Shown here in pieces: positions 49,388 through 60,824 of a DNA stretch of 64,000 nt. The position numbers were made by a program, and so were the translations under genes. Each line of letters starts with the position of its first letter. Position 1 is the stretch's first letter. The stretch comes from Coniochaeta sp. PMI_546 (Eukaryota; Ascomycota; Sordariomycetes; Coniochaetales; Coniochaetaceae): NCBI GenBank assembly GCA_021432605.1, contig MU271147.1, positions 744,001 through 808,000 on the forward strand, read 5' to 3'. The notes beneath the pieces are model-generated. The model searched no databases, was not told where the DNA came from, and saw only the letters and a list, made by a program, of their open reading frames with translations.

Positions 49388-50073
49388 AAGAGTAAGTACT
49401 AACTATTGCAGCAGACTCGCAGGGTTCTGAGTGGCTGGACTTATGAAGCAGTGGGAGCGAAAGTTGCAGCCGGAGGACAGCTGAGGTGTATACGACAGCT
49501 CGGCAGCCTGTACGCGTGGGTTTAGGACACCCTTCGTTTGAAGTTAGACATAATGAAGGACTTTTCAAAGATGCGCCACGAATCGGAACCCACCTCACTT
49601 CCCAGACCAGATAGCCAATTCCGAGATGCTACATGTTTCGTCGAGATATACGGCGTCAAAGCCAGCGACAAGTGTGGTAAGGCGAACAAACGCGGCGGCA
49701 TCCACAGCAGGCAAGATGGCTTGTATATGCAAGGGGAAACCTCGTGTGCTCAGACAGCGAATCCGTGCAAGGACTTGCCCTCAACAGCTAAGATGCGATG
49801 CCGTTGTTTATGACTTGCTAATTTTCGGGACTCATGTCCCGGTTGACACATGTTCTCCCGTTGAGCTTATGCTCGATTCTGCTTCATCATGGTCGCGGAA
49901 GCCGAATATGCACAACCAGAAAATAGAACACCAAGGAGAAAAGCGATTGCAAAACCTAATGACTGGACGCGTTGCCTTCTGAGGGTGCTGAACTCTAACG
50001 GAGAGGTGCATCGGCACGAGGACTTCATACAACTACTGGACCGCATTGAGCACGTTCAGGTCAAGGCCAAAGT
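49388..50073. other. Intergenic region between convergent genes
   Basis: About 690 bp between the ends of the S28 gene and the 3-beta-HSD-like gene. Short frames occur on both strands but without family features. Probably 3' untranslated sequence and terminators. Confidence 0.4.
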
Positions 50074-51696
50074 CTAGTCCCGCAACTGCAGCGCACCGAC
50101 ACTCGTTGCAGCCGAACCCAACTTCTGAATGTCTTCGGCAAAAGAAACACTCGTCCTGTAAGTCTTTCGGGGCTTGCTGCTGTCCATGTGCTCGCGATTC
50201 CAATCGAGGACTTCTTGAACGATCCCATCCACAGTGGTCAGGACTCCTCTGTATCCAAGGCCACCGTGATCGACAGCACGGCTAGCAGCCTCATTTGTAG
50301 CCACCAGATGCGTGGTTATGGAAAAAAGCGCGGGTTTCAGGTGCTGAATATCGCCCCGGACACGGGGTAGGACCAGTCTTGCTCCTTCAAACCTCGCAAG
50401 AAGAAGAGTATACCACTCGATGATGTATGAAGGAAGCAATAACAAAACCGGTGGAAGACGGACAGTACGAAATCCCGTTACTGCAAGGAGCGATAAGGCA
50501 TAGTACAGGTCGCCGTATGTGATGGGAGGGTTTGGATCCGTTACCGTGTAAGGTCGGCCAGCTTGAACTCGAGAAGATGAATCGGGGGAGGTCAATACAG
50601 CCTCAAAGAGTAGATGAGCGATGGCGGCGTTAGCACCATGCACAAAGCTCTGCACGATGTGGTCGGTCCATCTGGAGGATGTTAGTAATAGGATAATCGA
50701 GAGTGCTGTAGAAGATGCTGCGAGTCTTACTCGGGCAAAAGCCTGTTTAGAAGAGCGCCGCCGACTGTATTATCGGTGGGATTGCCATATACCCCGTTTG
50801 CAGGACGTATGCAACCGGTCCTGAAGTCGGCCGTGTTTGCCTCACATACTATCCTTTCGGCAGCAGCTTTGGAGGCAGGATAATTTGCATAAAACATGTG
50901 GTGCGGCCGCAGTGGCTCGAAGAAGTCAGCCTCATTCAGAACCTGAAAGAAGTTGCGCGGCCAACTGGACCACATCTTCCACGGTGGGACCCAGTACTCG
51001 ACAGGACGTATGCTGATGCTGCCGGATGTTGTTGACACAAGGATGTCTGCACCCGCGCGCCTGGCAGCAGTGACAACGTGCTGAGTGCCGCGGACATTAA
51101 CAGCCTCGCAGAAGCCATAAACGAGCTTACTACGGTCGGAGGGGGTTATGATGGCGGCCGTATGAAACACTGTCAGGGGCAAGTGAGCAACGGAAGGATG
51201 CCAAGCTCTCGAAAATGCCCGATCAGTCGATTCGGACGATGAGATATTTGTCTGGACGAAGTCTACATCTGTTGCGGGACCGTCAAGCATGTCATGCCTG
51301 TGGGGCTTTTGGAAGTCAACGATCCGGATGGAGGCCGGATGCTGTCCTCGAGCCAGAAGTTGCAGCACTATGTGTCCCCCGACAAGACCTTACCCGTCAG
51401 CAATGGTAGCGCTAACACATGAAGATGTATCGTTTACCTGAGCCACCGGTGACAATGTAGCGCCTGTCCAGCTTTGGCGGCAATTGATCAGCATAAGTCT
51501 CTGTCGTGATGGGCCTTGTTTCGAGTCTCTTGTAAGTGTCGAGGAGCATCTCCTTGGTCCATCTTATGGGTGACAGTCTCCGGACTTCTTCGGGAGTACC
51601 GGATAGCAAGCGATTGATGCGAACCAGGTAGACGACAAGTAGAACTAGTGAACACCAGAGCGACCACTGGCCGGCTGCTTGGAGAAGCTGGTCCAT
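50074..51696 (-). CDS. Membrane-anchored 3-beta-hydroxysteroid dehydrogenase-like SDR
   Basis: Three exons on the minus strand: 51696-51438, 51388-50731 and 50671-50074, introns 49 and 59 bp; 504 residues. The N-terminus has one membrane segment (WSLWCSLVLLVVYLVRI). Splicing restores the extended-SDR nucleotide motif TGGSGLVGGHIV. Further signatures are FHTAAIITPSDR, ADILVSTTSGS, the active-site Tyr and Lys in YANYPASKAAAE, and TGCIRPANGVYG. A second hydrophobic stretch (LPPVLLLLPSYIIEWYTLLL) fits the 3-beta-HSD/Erg26 layout. Family members oxidise 3-beta-hydroxyl groups on sterols or related lipids with NAD(P), often at the ER membrane; the real substrate is unknown. It lies head to head with the Zn2Cys6 regulator (560 bp between the starts), which suggests co-regulation. 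Confidence 0.85.
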
Positions 51697-52256
51697 GGGA
51701 ATAACATCTGAACCAAGAACTATTGTGTAACGCTATACTCGTAGGAACGCATTTTAGAGACAAAATGGTAAATTCCTCGTCGTACTCTACATCTTACCCG
51801 ACGGGGATCATCACGGACTTTTGGTGTGTACTCCCGGCAAATAAGGTAATGCTGGAGGGAGACAACTCCCCCCCCCTCCCCCCACACCCGCTGGGGATGT
51901 TGGACCCCTGGGTGGTGTGGTGTGGGTGTGTGGGGCCGCTGTGATCGTGTCGTCAGCCTAATCCGTCAGCACGATCCATCACACAATCCGCAGGGACGCA
52001 CAACTTACACAAGAACACTAGACCAGTCGAAAGTCTGCACTTCTTCAGTCGAGCAGGGATCCATCTGTCGATTAGGGATACTAGAACATTATCTTGTACA
52101 CGATCAAGGCTGGCTGGAGAAAGTGTCTAGAACCAGCGCCAGCGTCTTGGCGATCTGTCGACGCGCTGTCACTCGGGACTCGAAACTTTTTCCATCTCCC
52201 TGCAGAAAGAGGGCCAGGGACGGCCTCTGTCTTAACTCCGGACAGTTGACATCGTC
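51697..52256. promoter_or_regulatory. Divergent promoter of the SDR and Zn2Cys6 genes
   Basis: 560 bp between two start codons that face away from each other. It contains a C-rich run (51,866-51,889) followed 20 bases later by a G/T-rich run with five or more GG or GGG tracts (51,910-51,936). The two could pair partly as a hairpin or form a G-quadruplex. No gene is visible in it. Confidence 0.5.
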
Positions 52257-53622
52257 ATGGATGGGTCCATTGCCCGGCCACGGCGTAGCGCCAAGGTCGG
52301 CCATAGAAAGTCACGTAACGGTTGCAAGAAGTGCAAAAGTCGCCGCGTAAAGGTTAGTAAAGGCGTCCGTCCGTCTCTTTTTGGTGACCAAAGTCGCCGC
52401 TGACCTCTTACGCCAGTGTGACGAGAGCCATCCCGTGTGTGGGAACTGTAGTCGCTTGGCTCTTGACTGTGCTTGGCCAGACATGGTGTTCAGACCAACA
52501 CCTTCACCAGATCCAGCGAGCCTGTCAAGTCGCAGCACGGACTCTGATGAACTCCCCAGGTCCCAGGACTCGTCTGCTTCGAACCAACTCGACCGTTACT
52601 TTGCACTCCTTCGACCCCAGAGTGACCAACAGATCTACCCGCTTGAGGCCGATAACGAAGACATCGATATCCCAGAGTCCAAGGAACGCCGCTTACTGGA
52701 GCACCGTTTGATGCAAAATTATCTTCAACTTGTAGCCCAGCCTCTTCCGATCAGCCCAAACAAAGAGTGGCGACATCTTTTCTCACGCGTCATGACAAAG
52801 CTAGCTCTAACCCATGACAACCTCTTGTACGCCTTGCTCACTGTCTCGGCAAGCAATTTATTGCTCTCCGAGCCAGATGATAAGGAGCTGTTCAATGCCA
52901 GGCAGCGGTACCTTATCCTAGCCATGCGCGAGCAGCGGAAGATGGTAGAGAGACTGAGCGTCGACACGGCCGATGCTGTCTGTTTCGCCTCTCTGCTCCT
53001 ACTATTGAACTCCTTTAGTATGCTGCGCGAGAGATCGTTGGAGCCATACCTCCCGCCGCTGGAATGGATCCACATTGGCCGAGGCGCTGGCACTGTGATA
53101 TGGTTGAGCGTCGAGGCAGCCGTCAAGTCAGGGGACTTCGAGAACTCGAGCATGTATGTCATTGCCAAATCCTATCCAAACTTCGGAGAGGACCAGTCGT
53201 ACTTCTCTCCGCTTATGCGAGCCGGTTTCGAGGGTGTCTTGACGCAGTCCTTGCCGTCCGGTGATGTATGGGATGATGCTACAAAGGAAGCGTACGAAAA
53301 GACTCTCAGCTACGTCGGCTCGGTCCAGAACGCCATCCGCATAGGCGAGCCCACGTACGCCATCTGTCGGCGTATCCAGGCATTTCCCTTACTGATGCCC
53401 GCGAAGTTTATAAACTTCGTCGAAGAACAGCGTCCGCGGGCACTGGTTGTGCTTGCTCACTTCTTTGCTGCTGTTGCGCAAGTACATGGCGTCTGGTGGC
53501 TCAGGGAGGATGAGGACGGCGAAAGCACCGCGAAACGAGAGGTCAGAGCCATCAGCAAGGCGGTAGGTTCGGAATGGCAGCCCTTACTGGTGTGGCCGCT
53601 CGACATGGTCGGCCTGAGATAA
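52257..53622 (+). CDS. Zn2Cys6 fungal transcription factor
   Basis: Two exons, 52257-52352 and 52417-53622, with a 64-bp intron; 433 residues. The intron falls inside the zinc cluster, right after RRVK, a common site in this family. Joined, the six cysteines read C-x2-C-x6-C-x6-C-x2-C-x6-C (CKKCKSRRVK then CDESHPVCGNCSRLALDC), a binuclear zinc DNA-binding domain. It starts about residue 23 and is preceded by a basic stretch. The rest has a Ser/Pro-rich linker and a helical region (LLYALLTVSASNLLLSE) as in the Upc2/sterol-uptake-control type, without the long classical middle homology region. It probably binds the promoter it shares with the SDR gene. Confidence 0.88.
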
Positions 53623-54826
53623 GACATCGAACGCCCCGACATCCTGGAGTTTGCTAGCTTCAACAATCTATGTCCCGGTGACACGGTCCTTACTAGCAGG
53701 ACAGCGTGTCGGCTTGAACATTGCCGACGAGCTCATCTTGTTCGATACCCGGGGACCAACGGTCAACGACATGTTTTCCACACAGTGGATGGTACATGCT
53801 GGTGCAGTCGGCTTTGGGGGAACCATGTACTGTGGCCCAGACCGCCGTGCAGTCTTGCTGGCGTTTCCCCTGTCGACTTGGCACGCGCTCTTCTTAACGT
53901 TGATCTGCCAATAGGTAGGTTGCCGAACTCCGTGTGCCAGCACGTGCTCTTGACCCAGCACTACTATGTACACTCCACTTCTCGGCGCCGACCTCCCGAT
54001 GCTTGTCAACCAGCCATTGCTTGCAAGGTCGTGACGAAGCCTACCACGGTATAGATCCGCCGGCGGGAAGGTCCGTGGGATGCCAAGTCCGATAAGCTGA
54101 TAATCAGATACGTACCCCATACTTGGCGCCAGCAGAGGCAGAATACCTTGTTCAGACAGGCAGTCTACAATATCGGTCGATCAGCAGCGTCGATATTCAC
54201 TATCAGAGATCATTTCCACGTCGTTTTCTGGGTTCGAATACTTCACCTTGCTGCTTTTTCGCCACATGCCATCGCTTGTGATGTCGTCAGGATCAAGATG
54301 GGAATCAGTCATAGGCGGGGTAAGGCTAATCGTATCTGCAGCGGTCTGCACGACGATAAAGATCCAATATTTCCATTGGAAATTGGCCGTCTCCTGCTAG
54401 ATCAAGGCTAGCACGCAGGTCGAGCGATTGTGCCTGGAACTAACCGAGCTACTGCACGTGCTAGCAACGCAACGAGATGATGAGATTGTTGGCAAGCATC
54501 GATGTGTTGCCGCTAGCCCACCGCAAGGTGCCTATCAAGTATCAACTACTAGGTACAAAACGATATTGGTCACAAGGTTGGGGTGGTCGACCGGATTGAC
54601 GCCGTTGCAGACTGCATCCTCCATTGAGACCTCGACCAAATTGGCGAATGCCAGCAAAGATAAGGCATGCAAGAGTGGGCGTTTCCGGGCACAATGGTCC
54701 CGATGGTCTGGTTCGCGCCAGAAGATACATACATTCGTCTGTGTACTTATAGATGTTCCTATAAATAAATAGGACACATGGATTCCCTACCTTTTGGTAT
54801 GATGACGGCTCTGGACCTCACAACTC
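53623..54826. other. Intergenic region, no supported gene
   Basis: About 1.2 kb between the regulator and the amidase. A few short frames on both strands have no domain features. The right part should hold the amidase promoter, with a TATAAATA at about 54,759-54,766. Confidence 0.4.
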
Positions 54827-56867
54827 ATGGCGTGTTCTCTCTTCAGCATGTCTCCAACACGGTCTTTCCTGTCACTATGCTCGGTTGCGCTGTCGTTCTT
54901 GACCGCAGCATCCCCGTCATCCGCTCAGCTCGTGTCGACTGGCCTGTCCGTGACATTCAATGACGTTTACTACTTCATCTCGCCCTATTCCGCGGGAAAG
55001 CTCGACGAGTCGTCCACTTCGGTGTCCCTGACCAAGGTTCCGAGTGTGTTCGGATTCAAACCCGTGACTGTCGTGCAGGAGGCGGTCGCCCGCTCCGACC
55101 TTACGGCACTTTTCGCTAACTGGACCGTCATCGACGATGTCTTCCAGCCCGGTTTCTCTCAGGCGGTCTTTCTGGCAGGTGCCTCGTGTATCAGCAAGAG
55201 GACCGCTGCGGATGGCGTCTCGTCTTTGGTTCTACCCCTCAACAATACGGGTGTTCCGTCAGGACCTTACTTTCTCGAGACAGCCACAGGTTCACTGTAT
55301 CCCGTTTACAGACTCTACGAGGACTTTGCAGGGTCCTTCACTGAGTCTCTGCTCCAGAAGCCGGAAGGTGACTTTGAAATTCTGTCTGCACAGATCCCTG
55401 GCTCTGCATCGTTGACCGTTGGCGTTCCGTCGCGGCTCTACTACACCAAGACTGCGGCCAAACCTCTCGCAGGAGTCCGTATCGGAGTAAAGGATATCTA
55501 TCAGCTGGCCGGCACAAAGGGATCCAACGGAAACCGGGCCTACTATAACCTATATCCGCCTAACAATGCTACCGGAACTGCTATTCAACGCTTGATAAAC
55601 GCCGGGGCTCAGATCGTCGGGCTGCAGAAGCCGTCTCAGTTCGCCAACGGAGAGACGGCAACAGCTGACTGGGTAAGCTGACCCTCCCTTTTAATTACCA
55701 AATGTTTGTGTTAATTGTCCTCAGGTGGATTACCACTCGCCGTTCAACCCCCGAGGTGACGGCTACCAAGATCCATCCTCCTCCTCATCTGGTGCGGGAG
55801 CTTCCATCGCTTCTTACGACTGGCTTGATATTGCTATCGGTAGTGATACCGGTGGATCTATCCGCGGACCTGCAGGAACCCAGGGCATCTTCGGAAACCG
55901 CCCGTCGCACGGCCTCGTCAGCCTGGACCATGTCATGCCTTTGTCTACTGCCCTTGACACGGCCGGATTCTTGGTTCGCGATCCATTCCTCTGGGATATC
56001 GCGAACACCGTGCTGTACGAGGAGAAGTACACATCCCTTGGAGCCGTAAAGCCGAGCTACCCCAAGACAGTGTACACTCTTGGTTTTCCAACATCGGCGG
56101 GCAGCAGTGCGGCCAATGCGATACTGATCAACTTCTTGAATGCCCTAACGAAGTTCGTCGGTGGCACTGCCACCCCTCTCACACTTGCTAACGAATGGGC
56201 CGCCTCAAACGCTGGCGGTCCAACTCTCACGCAGCTGCTCAACATCACCTACGCCACTCTCATCTCCAAGGAGCAGATCGCACTCGTCCGTGAGCCTTTC
56301 TACCGAGACTACGCCGCAGTCCACGACGGCCGCCTGCCGTTTGTGGATCCTGCTCCCCTAGCACGTTGGGCTTTCGGCGACTCTTTGCCAGCGTCAGCTC
56401 TCGATCAGGCGATTCAGAACAAGACCCTGTTCATGGACTGGTTCAACACTAAGTTCCTCGTCCCCGTGTCTGACCCGGCCCAGTGTTCTTCCGGTTTGAT
56501 GCTCTACGTTGCTAGCACCGGCAGTGGTAACAGTCTTCGCAATCGGTACATCAGTGCGCCGACCCCCCCTTTCGGTTTCAGCTCGGGCCGCATCTCTGTC
56601 CTGGCCGAGGTCCCGGACCACGTTCTTCCCATCGGTCAGGTTGCGACCAAGAGCTCAGTCACGAACCACGACGAGTATTTCCCTGTCGCGGTGGATATCA
56701 TGGCGGCCAAGGGGTGTGATGGGCTGCTTGTTAAGCTTGCACAGGATTTGGTAGATGCTGGGATAATAGCTGTACCTAAAGTCGGAGCGACCATCACTGG
56801 CGGAGATGTTCTAATGAAGAAGAGGGCGGAGGCGATGGGGATCGAGAATGTCAGATATGTAGGCTGA
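54827..56867 (+). CDS. Secreted amidase-signature family hydrolase
   Basis: Two exons, 54827-55672 and 55725-56867, intron 52 bp in phase 0; 662 residues. The start may also be the ATG at 54848 ([18 protein letters not shown]); both give a signal peptide. The first 200 residues are an N-terminal extension seen in fungal secreted members. The Ser-cisSer-Lys triad is visible: Lys in [14 protein letters not shown], the cis-Ser in [12 protein letters not shown] and the nucleophile in [12 protein letters not shown]. Splicing at [15 protein letters not shown] rebuilds the usual block between Lys and Ser. Family members hydrolyse amides of many kinds, including fatty acid amides, acetamide-like compounds and Gln-tRNA precursors. 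A secreted one is likely to act on external amides. Substrate not predictable. Confidence 0.9.
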
Positions 56868-58507
56868 TGAGCTTTCACCGCGCTGCGCGGCTCAAGTTGA
56901 CTGAACTATATCTACATAACCATGGTATGCTATGCTTGTGAATGTTGGAGAAGAAACGACTTGTACAAGCTAGCCTTACGGTTGTGAAACCTCTTCGAGT
57001 GATTCGTACAACTGGTGAGTGACTAGTAGTATCTGGATGCTAAACTCGTCAAGGCGTGAGATTGGCTCTGATCTTTCGTGTCGAATGATTATCGACCTTC
57101 CGCCGACATACAACATTTGGGGTCATGTCCTTGTAATACAATCTTATCAGAGAAGGCCATAGTCTGATCTGGAGACCAGAGCTAGACCTAATTGACCCGG
57201 CTCATTATGAGCGGCCGATTTCCTATGGTACAGACAGCTCTCATCGTACATTACAACACATATTCCAACTTACCTAGGCTTCAAATTCCATTCAACACCC
57301 TTCCTTACTTTACCTGACGTATGTAAATGCAAGATCCATAGCCTATACATGGGGCCGACGCAATGGATGGCATAAGGGTAGCAGGAATAGCCCAGCATAG
57401 CTCGATTCTTCTCCAACTTCAATCTTTTTCTCTAGTACTGACTCTGAGCCACTATGGCTGAACCAATAAGGACCTCAGACCTCAATCCGCTGCATAAACT
57501 AGACTGTGAGAAGAAAATGAAAGAGAAGTTAATTTCATACAGTAATCCTCGCTGTTTCTGGAATCCTGCCAAGCAGGAAGCATCACAAGCGACGCTCAAG
57601 GCCGAAGTGGCGATCGTCCATGGAATTGAGTTTGGAATATACCCTTGCCTAATTGCCTTGTACCACGCCAAACGGGCGCAAGTTATGCGTGATGGTCGGC
57701 ATGAATCCACCTCCGACCGTGGCCGCTGCTAATTTGGCACATGTCTGCCGCGCAGACGCTCCCGTCACTCGTAGATCATCTATATCAGCCAAGCGCCGCC
57801 GTGAGAAGACGGACTCAGATGGATGACGTATCAAGAGCGAGTCTAGCCACTTGTAAGGGAACCACCATGAACTTAGCAAAAACGTTCTACACAGCCTTCA
57901 ATGACCCAAGGGTAATACCACTAGGTTCTCGCTCAAGAGATCAGATCGGCGGGTCGGACATGTTCAGCGTTCTTAGGTGCCTCGTCTCCCTCGACCTACA
58001 TAAAGCAGAGTCTCACCGGCAATGGCCGCCACACGATGATTTCGGCAGCACAACACCTTTTACAACATCCCCACTTATCCCACGCTTCGTGGTGAAAGAA
58101 CGTGGCGATATCAACATAATGAACAAGGCCTTCTCTTGTTTGAGCCTTGGGGTGTTTTCAGGCTGAGTTATGAGCATTTGTTGCAAAAGCAATGGCTCGT
58201 GCGATGCACAAGCTATACCCTTTTTTATTAGTTGCAACAACATTGGTGTGAGAGACATCTGAACGTTCCGGTTGATATTGACATTCGTGTCGGGTTGCCT
58301 CATAGTCTGGTTTTCCAAGATAATTATTTGACCAAATGGCGCAAGCACTATAGAGCGCGGGGAGGCTTCGACAAGATAGGTAGGAACGATGGTTTTTACA
58401 GGGAAGCGATCTACTAGCTGTATCTTTCAACAATTTTAATGCAAACTGGTCCCTGTTCTTGACTGAACGAAACATATCGGTGATATCTTACAATACCACT
58501 CATCCCC
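56868..58507. other. Intergenic region with two weak open frames
   Basis: About 1.6 kb. Two + strand frames, 57454-57732 (92 residues, Lys-rich start MAEPIRTSDLNPLHKLDCEK) and 57741-58166 (141 residues), follow each other closely, but neither has a domain I know, and overlapping frames exist on the other strand. They may be part of an unrecognised spliced gene or be accidental. I list them here rather than as genes. Confidence 0.3.
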
Positions 58508-59640
58508 TTAACCGACTACTTTCCTATTCATATCAAAGCCCACGTCGGCCATCAGCCCCCCGACAATGCTGACGTATATTCCTCCGCGGACGTGCCTGAG
58601 ACGTCGACCCTCCGGCCAACGGTAAGCTCTTTCGGCCAGCATCTCCCACTCGTCCTTCCTATCCTCTATCTTGGTTTCTAAGAATGCTAGGACAATCGCT
58701 GTGGCCGGGCTGTCCGACGGGGCGTTGAGGTCGGTAGCAAGGGCTGCGATTGCCCCTTTCGAGCTCATGTGAGCCTGCCAGTAGATTCAACCGCCGTCGA
58801 TACTCAGCGCACCGAACAGTGTGTTTGCCCATTTCCAGTAGCCGTCGAAGGTCTGTAGCCCCACGGTGATTTTGAGTGGACCTATTTGTTGAGCTCTGCC
58901 AGCCGGACGCGCCACTACCTCGTCCTACCGCGCGAATCCCATCTCATCGTCGCTACCGTCGTCACTCTTCGTCCTCTTCTTGGAGGCCATGGCCCTTCCC
59001 ATCTTGGGTGCAATATGATGTTGCGTGGTAACCTGCCGCGAATTTTGGCGTTCCGGGCCTAGAGTCACACCGTTATCGCAGTTTCGATGTCAGCCGGCAT
59101 TACGTTGCGTTCATGTGATGCACTTGGCGTAGTGGCTCTCAGCGGCGTAGGTGGCGCGGGATGTGCGAATGCGCCGAATGCCATTGGCCTTGGAGGTCCC
59201 GCGTAGGCAGGTCTAGCACCACCTCTTGCCATCAGGGGCTCCCGTGCAGGACTCCCGGGGATCCGGGTTGTCTTATCTGTAGCCGCACTCTTCTTCTTCA
59301 CAGACTTAGGGGCATGCCGTCGGTCGAGGGCGCCCCAGCCATCCTGAACCTTCCTCCTGATGAAATATAATACTCCTTGCCTTCAAAGGATGGGTGGGGG
59401 TTCGTGATGCTCGATCAGGTCGTCATCCTTGGGGTACCAGTTGGACTTGTTCTTGCCGCCCTCTCCTGATGATTAAATATCTCTTTCGTCCACAGCCACG
59501 AAGCTGCACCACTTCCCTCCAGGCTGGAACTTGACACCAAGACGGACGGCCTCACGCTCGATCATGTCGGCATCCTTGGCGTGGAACATCAACCCGCGCC
59601 CGTCCTCGAGCTCGCGGATCGCCTTGCCGTGCAGTTATAA
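58508..59640 (-). pseudogene. Decayed C-terminal part of a VIT/VWA-domain protein
   Basis: Pieces of one protein lie colinear on the minus strand. From right to left: EREAVRLGVKF and GGKWCSFVAVDE (about 59,484-59,560); NKSNWYPKDDDLIEHHEPPP; a Pro/Ala-rich linker (59,065-59,301); LQTFDGYWKWANTLFGAL (about 58,803-58,880); and ATAIVLAFLETKIEDRKDEW (58,508-58,768). These resemble the region after the von Willebrand domain in fungal proteins with N-terminal VIT and VWA domains. Several in-frame stops interrupt it (after VDERDI, after PPIL and after SIDGG), and the VIT and VWA domains are not found upstream. Some breaks could be introns, but not all. I take it as a host-gene relic; the call rests on remembered family sequence. 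Confidence 0.5.
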
Positions 59641-59786
59641 CGCGTTCATCAATACTTGTCAGACTGCGGCGTGTTAATGAATTTGAAGATATATCCATAA
59701 GTACAGTCGAAAGTAGGATACCGAAGTCCAAACCGTGGGATAGTACAGAAGCGCAACGACCCCGCAGCAGCGTACCAACCTGAAGA

Positions 59787-59814
59787 GGTACCTTAGGTAC
59801 CTAGGTAAGGTACC
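59787..59814. repeat. GGTACC-type inverted repeat
   Basis: GGTACCTTA at 59,787-59,795 and TAAGGTACC at 59,806-59,814 are perfect 9-bp arms around a core that contains another GGTACC. Similar palindromes occur at 38,250-38,295 and 63,240-63,277. Confidence 0.6.
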
Positions 59815-60074
59815 TTAACTTGGGGATTTCATCGAGATTGGCCCCCAACAGCTCCACTGATGGTTCCCTCCCGTCTTGTCTTTACCACAGTAAGCGAAGG
59901 TACAGCACCCGTACAGTGCCGTACACGCACAGTATATGTACTGCATAGTACTATGTAAGGTCGGCAATGGTCTGCACGTTGTCTGCAATAACCGCTTTTA
60001 GTGATGTTCTGTGCCGTACGTTCATTGAATTGAGGTGAAGGAGTAGAGACACCTGCTTGATCTATTAAATACGT

Positions 60075-60094
60075 GCGCAATCAGGTGATTGCGC
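60075..60094. promoter_or_regulatory. Perfect 9-bp inverted repeat, possible operator-like site
   Basis: GCGCAATCA, two spacer bases, TGATTGCGC: exact dyad symmetry over 20 bases, about 730 bp upstream of the FMO start. It is of the size a dimeric regulator could bind. No match to a known site is claimed. Confidence 0.4.
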
Positions 60095-60824
60095 TACCTA
60101 GATACCTTACCTAGGCAAGCCAGCGTCTTGGTGTATTGGTGAAGTGTCGAGGGAGAACACCCGTCCGGCTGGCCGTCTCCAATGTGATGGCGGCAATGGA
60201 TCATTCTCGGGGACGGATTGCCCAATTCGAACGCGTCCCGGAATCAACTTATGCGTATCCGGTACGCTAAAGAGACTACCCGGACTACCTCGCACAAAGT
60301 GCTGACTACAATTGGTTGATGTGGAGTCATCAACATCCCAACTTCCCAAGGCTTCCCCCCTTCCTGGCTAGCTTGGAGAATGGCCCATGTTATCAATCTG
60401 TTGGGAATTGCCACGACTGCCACGCTTAACCATTCTGAGGGCTGGGAACGCGCGCCAAGTCGATACAGGACACGAGCTTCAAAGATGCACAAGTCGTACC
60501 AGAGTCCAGAGCTTCTCGGTCGCCTCTTCTCAGTGTGCACGGGGGCCGCTCACCTTCACCGTAGGTATACCCACCCTTACCACCCATGCCATCCACATGG
60601 GTGGACATTGGAGATTTGTAACTATTTTAGCTCTCGGGAACGGCCCCTCCTGGGAGGACCGCCATGCGGGAACCTGGGTCTCTTTCCCACATATCTCACC
60701 TTACCTTACAGGGTCTCCCCGTCCGTCGGGATCCGAAAGACAAAGATTCCACTCTTTTCCCTCAGAACACCTTTGCTTGTTCTTCTTTCCCCTAGCGAGG
60801 AAACAGTTCTCGACCTCATCCTAA

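Larger units (their letters stand above)
59641..60824. other. Intergenic region with clustered palindromes
   Basis: About 1.2 kb upstream of the FMO gene. It contains the GGTACC-type inverted repeat at 59,787-59,814, the perfect inverted repeat at 60,075-60,094 and a further CCTAG-rich cluster to 60,117. The open frames near 60,380-60,940 on the + strand overlap the FMO start in other frames and have no family features. Confidence 0.45.

Noticed and set aside
57454-58166. Two consecutive + strand frames as a new gene
   Set aside because: No recognisable domain, no convincing join; kept only as a note on the intergenic region.
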